Assembly: GCA_964400725.1 (NCBI GenBank)
Contig: CAYNVS010000014.1
Location: 1 to 64,000, forward strand
Direction: 5' to 3'
DNA from: CAYNVS01 sp964400725
GTDB lineage: Bacteria > Myxococcota_A > SURF-8 > CAYNVS01
Length of the DNA stretch: 64,000 nucleotides
In this document: piece by piece, positions 43,175 to 50,490 of the stretch
Position numbering within the stretch: the first letter of the stretch is position 1
Layout: the number at the start of each line of letters is the position of its first letter
The notes under the pieces: model-generated
Database searches by the model: none
Told to the model about the DNA's origin: nothing
Seen by the model: the letters and a program-made list of their open reading frames with translations, nothing else
Program-made: the position numbers and the translations under genes

Positions 43175-45172
43175 ATGAATAACAATCATAACGGCAAAGA
43201 GCCCAAGGTAATTCGAGTAAAACGTTCAAACAAGGGGCGCAAACTCCGCGAGGAGATATTCGGCGAGTTCCGCAAGAACGAAGAAGAGCGCAGAAACGCA
43301 TTCCGCGCCAACCCCAACAAGTACGACGAAGAGGACGAAGAGCTTCTTGCCGGTCAGTTTTCGGCTCCGCAGCAAAACGCCCGCCCAGACAAATACGAAA
43401 CGGAACAGGCGGACAGGGACGATATTTCATACGAGGTTAATGAGGATGAAGTTTTCGCGAGACTCACCGACGGTTTTAAAAAACTCGCCGAAAAAAGCCG
43501 CGCCAAACCGCCCGTTAAAACGTACGACGACGAAATGGAGGAGCTGGAAAGGCTGGAAAGCGAGCCGGCCATAACGCTTCGTCCGCCTAAGCGCGCCGAA
43601 CGCCCCGAGCGGAATAGCGCGTCCGAACCCGAACCGGTTCCCGCTCCGGCGCCAGAAAAGACGAAAGAAAGAACGGTAATCCGCAGGCAGGCCGGTCAGA
43701 TGTTGACCGCTCCGCAGGCGTTGCCTTCGCCGGAAACCGCCTCCGCAAGTTACGACGCGCCGGAAGAAACCGCGGCAGTCTCGCCGAGCGAAGAGCCCGC
43801 TTCGACGAAAAAGACCGCGCCCGCCGAAGAGCCTGCAGCGCAGACCAAACCTATGCAAACCGAATCCGCGCCGGAAACCGTAAACGGCGAAAAGCCGCCT
43901 GCGGCCGAAGCGGAGCCGATGGCGAGAATTAATTTGAAAGAGCTCAAGCAGCACGCCTTCAGAGAGCTCGCTAAGTTCGCGCAGCAGTTCGGCGTGGAAA
44001 TAAACGCCAACATGACCAAGCAGGACATAATTTTTCACCTGCTTCAAGCGCAGTCCAGCAAAGCCATTATTTACGCCGAAGGAACGCTGGAAATTCTTTC
44101 CGACGGTTTCGGCTTTTTGCGTTCGCCCACGTACAACTATCTCCCCGGGCCGGACGACATTTATGTCTCCCCCTCGCAGATTCGCCGCTTTAACCTTAAA
44201 ACCGGCGACACGATTTCCGGCCAGATAAGGCCGCCCAAAGAGAACGAGCGGTATTTCGCGCTTCTAAAGGTCGAGAGCATCAATTTCCGTTCCATAGAGG
44301 AAGTGGCCAACCGCATTTCCTTCGACAATCTTACGCCGCTTTATCCGCAGAACCGCTTCAGCCTCGAGTTCGAGCCGACCAATTACAGCACGCGCGTTAT
44401 GCACCTGCTTACGCCAATCGGCCGCGGCCAGCGCTCGCTCATCGTATCGCCGCCGCGTTCCGGCAAAACGGTATTGTTGCAAGACGTCGCTCACGCTCTC
44501 GTCCGCAAGCACCCCGAAATTATTTTAATCGTTCTTCTCATCGACGAACGCCCCGAGGAAGTTACCGATATGGAGCGCTCGGTCAAGGGCGAGGTCATCA
44601 GCTCGACGTTCGACGAACCGGCCAGCCGCCACGTTCAAGTTGCGGAAATGGTTTTGGAAAAAGCCAAACGCCTTGTAGAATGCAAACACGACGTCGTCAT
44701 TCTCCTCGACTCTATTACGAGGCTCGCGCGCGCTTACAACGCGGTCGTGCCGCCCTCCGGCAAAATTCTCTCCGGCGGCGTCGATTCCAACGCCCTGCAC
44801 AAGCCCAAGCGCTTCTTCGGCGCGGCTCGAAACGTGGAGGAAGGCGGCTCGCTGACGATTATCGGCACCGCCCTTGTTGACACCGGCAGCAGAATGGACG
44901 AAGTTATTTTCGAAGAGTTCAAAGGCACCGGCAACATGGAGCTGCACCTCGACCGCAAGCTGATGGAGCGCCGCATCTTCCCGACGATAGACATCAACAA
45001 GAGCGCGACCCGCAAAGAAGAGATGCTCATGCCGCCCGAAGAGTTGCAGCGCGTTTGGATTTTGCGCAAGTTGCTCCAGCCGCTTTCGCCCATCGACGCG
45101 ATGGAATTTTTGCTGGACAAAATACGCCGCACCCGCAGCAACAAGGATTTCCTAGATTCGATGAACGGATAA
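43175..45172 (+). CDS. rho: Transcription termination factor Rho with large N-terminal insertion
   Basis: Rho is the hexameric RNA helicase that ends transcription. From about residue 250 the usual parts follow. They are a Rho N-terminal helical domain (LKELKQHAFRELAKFAQQFG), the cold-shock-like RNA-binding domain (EGTLEILSDGFGFLRSP, DDIYVSPSQIRRFNLK), P-loop SPPRSGKTVLLQD, Walker B VVILLDSITRLARAYN, and the Q/R loop region GGVDSNALHKPKRFFGAARN. About 240 disordered residues rich in Glu, Pro, Ala and Arg come first, so the protein (665 residues) is much longer than Rho of E. coli (419). Such N-terminal insertions are known in several bacterial groups and can tune RNA binding or assembly. It ends at a terminator and is transcribed alone from its own promoter. 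Confidence 0.96.
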   Translation: MNNNHNGKEPKVIRVKRSNKGRKLREEIFGEFRKNEEERRNAFRANPNKYDEEDEELLAGQFSAPQQNARPDKYETEQADRDDISYEVNEDEVFARLTDGFKKLAEKSRAKPPVKTYDDEMEELERLESEPAITLRPPKRAERPERNSASEPEPVPAPAPEKTKERTVIRRQAGQMLTAPQALPSPETASASYDAPEETAAVSPSEEPASTKKTAPAEEPAAQTKPMQTESAPETVNGEKPPAAEAEPMARINLKELKQHAFRELAKFAQQFGVEINANMTKQDIIFHLLQAQSSKAIIYAEGTLEILSDGFGFLRSPTYNYLPGPDDIYVSPSQIRRFNLKTGDTISGQIRPPKENERYFALLKVESINFRSIEEVANRISFDNLTPLYPQNRFSLEFEPTNYSTRVMHLLTPIGRGQRSLIVSPPRSGKTVLLQDVAHALVRKHPEIILIVLLIDERPEEVTDMERSVKGEVISSTFDEPASRHVQVAEMVLEKAKRLVECKHDVVILLDSITRLARAYNAVVPPSGKILSGGVDSNALHKPKRFFGAARNVEEGGSLTIIGTALVDTGSRMDEVIFEEFKGTGNMELHLDRKLMERRIFPTIDINKSATRKEEMLMPPEELQRVWILRKLLQPLSPIDAMEFLLDKIRRTRSNKDFLDSMNG

Positions 45173-45193
45173 AGGTTGATTTTATTGCAAGAA

Positions 45194-45218
45194 AAGCGGG
45201 CGTTAAGCCCGCTTTTTT
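45194..45218. terminator. Terminator after rho, possibly bidirectional
   Basis: AAGCGGGC / GCCCGCTT stem (45194-45201 with 45207-45214), with T residues 45213-45218 on the plus side. A-rich DNA on the left could also serve the converging NYN gene. Confidence 0.8.
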
Positions 45219-45232
45219 ATTCGGCAAATTCT

Positions 45233-45797
45233 TTATAAAGGTTTCTTGCAAAAATTAATTACTTCTTGCGTAATTTCGTAACGCTCGTCGCACTGCTGCC
45301 AAAGCTCATTATGGAAAGACCTAGATGGGCCGTGCCATAAAATAACCTGTACGCCAAAATTTTTAACCATCTGAACTGCCGGCACAAAATCACTGTCGCC
45401 GGCAAGTAATATTGCTTTTTCAATCTTGCTTGTAGCCGCTAAAGATACCATGTCTATACCCAACATGAGATCGACGCGTTTTTGTTGGAATATTGGAGCT
45501 CCGGTATCTTTGTCAATTCCTCTTTTTTCAAGTTTTCCAAGTCTTACTTGAAACCGAGGAAGCCTTTCTAGCGAAGTGAAGAATCCATTGCTAATAGCTT
45601 GTCGTCTTTTTTCTTCTTCTGTTGGCGCATGACTTATATAGGGAGGACAGTGATAATAATATGTTCTAAGAATTGATGAATCTTTTGCCATTTCTTTTTC
45701 TGCAAGTACATGTAAATCTACTCGCGTGTTTTTAAAATGATTTTAGGATTTTTTCTAAATATCCGCCGTCAATGAAAATCGCAGCTTTGTCCAACAT
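45233..45797 (-). pseudogene. NYN-domain (LabA/DUF88-type) ribonuclease-like gene with frameshift
   Basis: Read from 45797 on the minus strand, the gene begins MLDKAAIFIDGGYLEKILKSF and then stops. The remaining 152 codons, ending ...EVINFCKKPL, continue in another frame from about 45736. Deleting one base in the TTTTAAAAA run (45729-45737) joins them smoothly (SF-KNTRVDLHV). Both halves together hold the three NYN acid motifs: FIDGGYL, RVDLMLGIDMV and LLAGDSDFVP. NYN proteins are metal-dependent ribonucleases of the PIN-like superfamily. TAAGGA precedes the true start. The gene is AT-rich against its surroundings. The frameshift could be a real mutation, a sequencing error in the homopolymer or, less likely, slippage. 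A truncated protein from an internal start would lack the first Asp. Confidence 0.72.
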
Positions 45798-45819
45798 GTT
45801 ACGTCCTTAAATAAAATTT

Positions 45820-45927
45820 GAGGGCCTTTAAAAGGCCCTCGGGAAACAACAGATATTATTCCAACATCCTAATATGAATAAGCGAATGTTGGGGAAAATA
45901 TTTTCCAACGTCCTTATAGAACGTTGG
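45820..45927 (-). promoter_or_regulatory. Structured 5' leader of the NYN gene: three inverted repeats
   Basis: Three perfect inverted repeats lie between the candidate promoter and the NYN start. They are CCAACGT/ACGTTGG (45905-45911, 45921-45927), CCAACAT/ATGTTGG (45861-45867, 45886-45892) and GAGGGCCTTT/AAAGGCCCTC (45820-45840). The first two share the sequence CCAAC(A/G)TCCT and look like a duplicated element. In RNA they would form three hairpins. None has a strong T tract on either strand. Confidence 0.45.
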
Positions 45928-45937
45928 CGATGATTTA

Positions 45938-45965
45938 AATTTAACAAAATCGTTTTAATTGTCAA
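45938..45965 (-). promoter_or_regulatory. Candidate promoter of the NYN gene
   Basis: On the minus strand TTGACA (45965-45960) is followed after 16 bases by TAAATT (45943-45938). Confidence 0.5.
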
Positions 45966-45979
45966 GTCGTTCCGAAATG

Positions 45980-46001
45980 AAAAAACCCCGGCAAACCGGG
46001 G
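45980..46001 (-). terminator. Terminator of the minus-strand lipoprotein gene
   Basis: CCCCGG / CCGGGG stem (46001-45996 with 45991-45986) with a TTTG loop followed by six T on the minus strand. On the plus strand CTTTTTG follows, so it may act both ways. Confidence 0.85.
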
Positions 46002-46022
46002 CTTTTTGTTGTGCGGCGTAAA

Positions 46023-47219
46023 TTAGTGAATGGGGATGGTCGGGGAACCATTGCTTACCGGACCGCTGTCGGCGCCGTACGGCTTATTGGCGGCGAGCTC
46101 TTCATAAAGATCGTTTTCCGTCAGGTCGCTGGCGGAGAAGTTAATCTCGGTAATAGTCTCGACGTACTCCACAAAGGGGCGGGCGTCGGGCGGAACGTCC
46201 GGGGTCTTAAGTTTGGAAGTTCTTCTCGATTTTACATTGTTAGCCCACTGTACCCACTCGTAACCGAAGTCGGTAATTTCAATGTTGTAATAAATGGCTT
46301 CTTCGCGAACCTTAGCGCACTTATACCACCATTCGGTTCCGACCTTGCGGTGAGTAAAGTTTCCTTCGCAGCCTTTGTCCAGCCCGAGTTTCGGGATGAA
46401 GAGGTTGTGATCGGCCGGGTTCTGCGCGCCGATGGTCTGCGAGGTATCCTGATCGGTAGTCTCGACAAGGCATTTGTCGGCTATTTCTGCGTCGTCAACG
46501 TCGCTTGTACGGCGCAGCTCAACCTTCGTGGCGGTAAGAGAGCGGTTGGAATCCAAGCGTATCTCGTCGTATGAAACCGCGTGATACAAAATTTCGCCGT
46601 TGGGAGAAACCCAGAAATCTCCGGGTTTGGGAGCTCTTTTCCCTAAAAATTCAACGTCTTTCTGTTCGGCGTCCCATACTGCCGCCACTTTTTTTAGCAT
46701 AACCAGATAAATGTCTCCGGCGAGGCCGTAAGTATAGGCGTTGGTCAAACCTTCGTAGTTTTCTGTCTTAATGGTTCTTTGTTCGAGTTTCAAGTTGTTG
46801 CCGGCGTCGGAGTATTCGATGATGTTCGTCATTTTAAGACCGGTCGCCACGTCAACGCGCTCTATTACGTAAAGCGGAACGATTCCCGTAGTCTGCGCGC
46901 CGGGTTCGAAGGACGCGGTCATATGAGCCTTGCCGACTATCATGTAGTCGGTGTTGAGATTGGAAATGTCGGTAATCGTCGTCATGCCGGAGCTGTCGCC
47001 GGCGAAATAGCCGTCGTTTATCGTGCCGGATGATTCGTACCGTTTGTTGCCTGGGATCTGCTTGTAGGCTTTGGCCGTAACTTTTTTATTGGTTAGGCCT
47101 ACAACGCGCATGCCCAGCTTCCAATATCCGTCGTCTGACGAATCGCTTCCGCAGCCCGGCGCAAGCGCAACGGACGCCGCTATAATAAACGCCGACAGCA
47201 ACAACGAGAATTTTTTCAT
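46023..47219 (-). CDS. Hypothetical lipoprotein
   Basis: A lipoprotein signal (MKKFSLLLSAFIIAASVALAPGC, Cys23) follows the start at 47219, which has AGGAGG upstream; a longer ORF to 47294 is unneeded. The 398-residue mature protein is beta-rich without cysteines beyond two pairs (IADKCLVET, DKGCEGNF, YKCAKVRE). No family was recognised. A stretch near residues 90-140 describes a repeated two-strand pattern. It has its own promoter and terminator, so it is monocistronic. It is probably anchored at the outer membrane. Confidence 0.55.
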   Translation of the reverse strand: MKKFSLLLSAFIIAASVALAPGCGSDSSDDGYWKLGMRVVGLTNKKVTAKAYKQIPGNKRYESSGTINDGYFAGDSSGMTTITDISNLNTDYMIVGKAHMTASFEPGAQTTGIVPLYVIERVDVATGLKMTNIIEYSDAGNNLKLEQRTIKTENYEGLTNAYTYGLAGDIYLVMLKKVAAVWDAEQKDVEFLGKRAPKPGDFWVSPNGEILYHAVSYDEIRLDSNRSLTATKVELRRTSDVDDAEIADKCLVETTDQDTSQTIGAQNPADHNLFIPKLGLDKGCEGNFTHRKVGTEWWYKCAKVREEAIYYNIEITDFGYEWVQWANNVKSRRTSKLKTPDVPPDARPFVEYVETITEINFSASDLTENDLYEELAANKPYGADSGPVSNGSPTIPIH

Positions 47220-47306
47220 ACTTTTCCTCCTGTGAAATGATTTCAATTTGGTGCGTTCAAACTTATGCTGTTTGTTCTTAACAAATTTTTGCAAAATTCA
47301 ATGGAT

Positions 47307-47336
47307 ACTAAAAGCACAAGGCGTTTTGTATGTCAA
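47307..47336 (-). promoter_or_regulatory. Candidate promoter of the lipoprotein gene
   Basis: On the minus strand a consensus TTGACA (47336-47331) is followed after 18 bases by TTTAGT (47312-47307), about 90 bases before the start. Confidence 0.45.
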
Positions 47337-47398
47337 GCGAAAGTAATTGTAATTATTATTAGAATGTTTTGAAACGATTGAAGCCGAAGGCGGCGGCG

Positions 47399-47884
47399 CT
47401 AAGGTTTCGCCGATTTCAGCCTTATTGAAATGACGAGCGATTTGCCGTCGTCCAGTTTGAGGCCGCCTACGACTAGAACTCCGCCTTGCTCGACGGAATA
47501 ATCGGCAGCCAGCAGCCCTTCTATTTGCAGGTTTACCGCAAATTTGCCGTCTTTTTTTTCGTTCTTCGCTACTTTAATTTTTAAAATCCGTTTTTCCTTG
47601 CCGGGAATTTCCGCGGTCATTTCGGCGCCGAAGGCGCCTTCGAGCGTTTTAGAGCTCAGAAGCTCGAACGAATCGAGCGCGAACAGTTCGAAAATTCGTT
47701 TTTCGACGTCTTTATAATTTTGCGGCAGCGGCTTTTTTGCCTCGCCCTCTCCGGCGTTTTTTGCGGCGATAAAGCTTGCCTCTTTTTTCGCCTCTTTTTT
47801 GTCGGTTTTGCCGTCCTTCGCGTAAAGCGGAGCCGCAAGCGGCAGGATTGCCGCCAGCGCGAAAATAAACGCTTTCTTTTTCAT
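47399..47884 (-). CDS. Exported hypothetical protein of the ECF sigma operon
   Basis: A signal peptide (KKKAFIFALAAILPLAAPLYAKDG) is followed by a Lys/Glu-rich linker and a C-terminal beta domain (SFELLSSKTLEGAFGAEMTAEI, ILKIKVAKNE, GVLVVGGLKLDDGKSLVISIRL). No family was recognised. The start overlaps the stop of the anti-sigma gene (ATGA), so it is translated with it. Position as third gene of a sigma / anti-sigma operon suggests a periplasmic sensor or target protein that modulates the anti-sigma factor. That role is inferred only from position. Length 161 residues. Confidence 0.55.
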   Translation of the reverse strand: MKKKAFIFALAAILPLAAPLYAKDGKTDKKEAKKEASFIAAKNAGEGEAKKPLPQNYKDVEKRIFELFALDSFELLSSKTLEGAFGAEMTAEIPGKEKRILKIKVAKNEKKDGKFAVNLQIEGLLAADYSVEQGGVLVVGGLKLDDGKSLVISIRLKSAKP

Positions 47885-48303
47885 TCTTCTTCAATAATCC
47901 ATATCACCGTAAGCGCCTCGCCTTTGCCTTCGGCAATCATTGCGGCGGCGTTTTCGGTTTTGATGTCTTCAATCGTCGCGCTTTGCGCGCTTCTTGCCGG
48001 TTGAGGAATTTCGTCGGGCGCGCTAAGCTCGTACGCCTCGTACGCGGCGAACGAAATAACGGCGATTACCGCCGCGGCGACCGCGGCCTGCGTCATTTTA
48101 AAAGAATGCGCGAAGCCGAAAAGAAGAGATGCGAACGATCGGGGCTTTGCGCGCTTGGGGAGTTTTTTCATGGTCGCCGCGAGCAACGCGTTTTGGTCTA
48201 TCCCGCTCAGGAGCTCGTCGGCGCGCGCTATCATCGCTTTTTTAAGAGCTTCGTCGAACGCCGCCTCGTTGCCGTCTTTGGTCTCCCGCATCTCTTCGTT
48301 CAT
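47881..48303 (-). CDS. Probable membrane-bound anti-sigma factor
   Basis: The 140-residue protein has a cytoplasmic N-terminal part with many charged helices (EEMRETKDGNEAAFDEALKK), a single membrane helix (MTQAAVAAAVIAVISFAAYEA, about residues 70-90), and a short extracytoplasmic tail. The topology is that of small anti-sigma factors, and it follows the ECF sigma gene by three bases. The zinc-binding HxxxCxxC motif of ZAS anti-sigma domains is absent, so it would be a non-zinc type. Assignment rests on topology and position. Confidence 0.6.
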   Translation of the reverse strand: MNEEMRETKDGNEAAFDEALKKAMIARADELLSGIDQNALLAATMKKLPKRAKPRSFASLLFGFAHSFKMTQAAVAAAVIAVISFAAYEAYELSAPDEIPQPARSAQSATIEDIKTENAAAMIAEGKGEALTVIWIIEEE

Positions 48304-48306
48304 CGC

Positions 48307-48873
48307 TTAACCTTTTAAGTCTTTCATATTTTTTTTAAGAGTCTCTCTGGCGGAGTGAAGCCTGCTCATTACGGTGCCTTTGGGGACGTTGAAAACGCGC
48401 GCCAATTCTTCGTAGCCGGTTCCTTCTACGACGTGCATCGCGAGCATAGCCCGCTGGTCGTCGCTCAGCGCCTCGAACGCCTTGTCTATGTTATCGAATA
48501 ATTCCTTGTTTTGCAACGTTTCGTCGGGGGCGTATTCAGCGGAGCCTACAAGCGTTCCCGCGGGCTCGTCAACCGATTGCGTCATTTTTTCGGCGGCCCA
48601 AAAGCGCGCGCGCGATTTGCGCAGATTGAGCGCGGTGTTCACTCCGGCGGTAAAAACCCAGCTTGAGAACTTGCAGTCCCCTTTGAACGAATCAAGGCTT
48701 CTCCACACTTTGAACATCGTCTCCTGCCATGCGTCGGACGCGTCTTCGGCGTTGCCGAGCATCAGCGCCAGCACGCGCAACAGCCTCGGCGCGAGAGGCT
48801 TCACTAGAGCCTCGAACGCCCGCTCGTCCCCGTCAAGCGCCTTTTTTATGAGCAGACGCTCTTGCGCATCCAA
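48307..48873 (-). CDS. ECF-type RNA polymerase sigma factor (RpoE-like)
   Basis: Region 2 (ALDGDERAFEALVKPLAPRLL, DAWQETMFKVWRSLDSFKGDCKFSSWVFTAG) and region 4 (ALSDDQRAMLAMHVVEGTGYEELARVFNVPKGTVMSRLHSARETLK) identify an ECF sigma factor of the RpoE-like group. The ORF open to 48879 begins at TTG directly after AAGGAG; the next TTG at 48873 has a proper six-base spacing and is the likelier start. It should direct RNA polymerase to an envelope-stress regulon. It heads the sigma / anti-sigma / exported-protein operon. Its promoter lies in the 140-base region shared with the divergent membrane-protein gene, but no clear ECF promoter was found. Confidence 0.9.
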   Translation of the reverse strand: MDAQERLLIKKALDGDERAFEALVKPLAPRLLRVLALMLGNAEDASDAWQETMFKVWRSLDSFKGDCKFSSWVFTAGVNTALNLRKSRARFWAAEKMTQSVDEPAGTLVGSAEYAPDETLQNKELFDNIDKAFEALSDDQRAMLAMHVVEGTGYEELARVFNVPKGTVMSRLHSARETLKKNMKDLKG

Positions 48874-49019
48874 AGCCAACTCCTTGCGTCGTAGTATTAG
48901 ACAACCAAAACTTTCATTTATTCCTGCGCGGCGCGCATTTTTCTTTGCGGGTTGTCCGCCGATTTGTTATTTTATCTCATTGCGGGCGAAATGGAACAAA
49001 TTTTACGCAATCAATACAA

Positions 49020-49448
49020 ATGAAGTTTGGTCAAACGAACGCGAAATTAGGCGGGACGGTTTTGATAAAGGCCGGAATATACGCCTTCTGCGCGCTTTTA
49101 TTATCGACGCAGGCGTCGGTTTACCTCGACGCGTTCTCGGTTCGGCGAACCGCTATTGAGGCCGCAACGCTCGCCTTTGAAATATTGTCTCTCTGCGCCT
49201 TCTCTTTTATTTTAGTCGTCGATATTTTTCGGCTTTTTGCCGGCAAAAAAACGGTTAAAACGCCTCTGTTCGTATTGTTTGCGGCGCTTTGCGCGGGTTA
49301 CCGCCTTTTAACCGCGTTTAAACTCTTTTCGGACGCCGAGAAACCTATTCCGTTGAACGAGTCGGACGCTTACGCCGCCATCGCCGTCGCCGCGGCGCTT
49401 TTCGCCAAACTCGCCATGAAAGAACGCCTTGATGAAGACGCGAAATGA
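49020..49448 (+). CDS. Small integral membrane protein, function unknown
   Basis: A 142-residue protein starting at ATG 49020, with four hydrophobic segments of membrane-helix length (IYAFCALLLSTQASVYL, AFEILSLCAFSFILVVDIF, PLFVLFAALCAGYRLL, AYAAIAVAAALFAKLA). No motif was recognised. Upstream in-frame codons exist to 48945 but lack a start context. It diverges from the ECF sigma gene and overlaps the metallo-hydrolase gene by 17 bases. The segments could be part of a DUF family not identifiable by eye. Confidence 0.5.
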   Translation: MKFGQTNAKLGGTVLIKAGIYAFCALLLSTQASVYLDAFSVRRTAIEAATLAFEILSLCAFSFILVVDIFRLFAGKKTVKTPLFVLFAALCAGYRLLTAFKLFSDAEKPIPLNESDAYAAIAVAAALFAKLAMKERLDEDAK

Positions 49449-50418
49449 ATTTCCGAACGTAACCGCGGCTCCGCTGCCGACCCCTTATCCAGTCGGGGAC
49501 GTCAACGCCTATCTAATCGAATCCGACGAGCTTACTTTGCTGGATACCGGAGTATTCTGGGATAAATCGCTCGCCGCGCTGTCGGCGGCGCTTGCCTCGC
49601 TTGGGCGAAAAATTGAGGACCTCGATAACGTCGTCGTAACGCATCATCACTTCGATCACTTCGGGGCGGCGTTTCATCTTTCCGGCCTTTCGGGCGCGCG
49701 CGTTTTTTATCACGAAAGCGTTCCATTCTTTATTCGCAGAAGCGCGGAACAGGAGGACTACGTTCAGTCTTTTTTAGGCCGGTGCGGCTATTCAAAGGAT
49801 TATCTTCTTCTAGGCCGCGAACTTGTCAGAAAAGGCAAACGATTCGGCGCGCTTGACGCCGCCCATGCGGAAACGATAGAGTTAAAGGACGGCGACGAGT
49901 TAAATTTAGGCGGCTTTACGCTGCGCGCGGTTTTTTCTCCGGGACATTCGCCCGATCACCTTTGCTACTATAATCAATCTCAAGGGCTGCTTTTTTCCGG
50001 CGATTTTCTTCTTCCGCGCATTACGCCCAACCCGCTGTTGTATTTCGATTTCAGCGGCGCGAAGCCGAAGAGAATAAAAAGCCTGCTTAATTATCTCTCA
50101 TCGCTTTCAAAAGTAGGCGCGCTTGACGCGAAAAAAGCGCTGCCCGGCCATGGCGCGGAAATCGAGTCGCCATGCGAAACGATTGAGAAGAACCTCAGGT
50201 TCATACGCGAGCGCGCGGCTCGTTTTGAAAGCGGATTGACGGACGCGCCTTCGAGCCTTTTCGATTTGTCCGTAGCGGTTTTTGGCGAGCGCGACCCGAT
50301 GAACGCCTATCTTGCTTTATCCGAGACTATCGCGTACGTCGATTTGCTGGAAGCCGAAGGGAAGGCCGAGCCGGACTGGGACGGCGAAGTCGTTGCGGTC
50401 GCCAAAGCCCGCCGCTGA
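49432..50418 (+). CDS. Metallo-beta-lactamase-fold hydrolase
   Basis: The 328-residue protein has a metallo-beta-lactamase fold. Its metal sites are VTHHHFDHFGAAFHL (HxHxDH), FSPGHSPDHLCYY, FSGDFLLPRI and LPGHGAEIE. N-terminal VGDVNAYLIESDELTLLDTG is the standard first strand pair. The family includes glyoxalase II and many RNA or lactone hydrolases; the long C-terminal helix region (residues about 240-328) resembles the LACTB2-like group, but the substrate is not evident. It overlaps the membrane-protein gene and ends before a bidirectional terminator. Confidence 0.87.
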   Translation: MKTRNEFPNVTAAPLPTPYPVGDVNAYLIESDELTLLDTGVFWDKSLAALSAALASLGRKIEDLDNVVVTHHHFDHFGAAFHLSGLSGARVFYHESVPFFIRRSAEQEDYVQSFLGRCGYSKDYLLLGRELVRKGKRFGALDAAHAETIELKDGDELNLGGFTLRAVFSPGHSPDHLCYYNQSQGLLFSGDFLLPRITPNPLLYFDFSGAKPKRIKSLLNYLSSLSKVGALDAKKALPGHGAEIESPCETIEKNLRFIRERAARFESGLTDAPSSLFDLSVAVFGERDPMNAYLALSETIAYVDLLEAEGKAEPDWDGEVVAVAKARR

Positions 50419-50446
50419 AAAAAACCGCGCGTCGATAAAATTAAAA

Positions 50447-50469
50447 AAAGCGGCCTTTTAGGCCGCTTT
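50447..50469. terminator. Bidirectional terminator
   Basis: AAAGCGGCC / GGCCGCTTT stem (50447-50455 with 50461-50469), loop TTTTA. It stands between the converging metallo-hydrolase and FHA-protein genes. Confidence 0.85.
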
Positions 50470-50490
50470 CTTTTTTAAGAGCGAATTGAT

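Noticed and set aside
45861..45927. Repeated CCAAC...GTTGG units as a CRISPR-like array
   Set aside because: Only two imperfect copies without equal spacers and no cas gene nearby.
48880..49019. GGAACA motif as an ECF-dependent promoter for the divergent membrane-protein gene
   Set aside because: The -35-like element has no matching -10 at the usual 16-17 base spacing.
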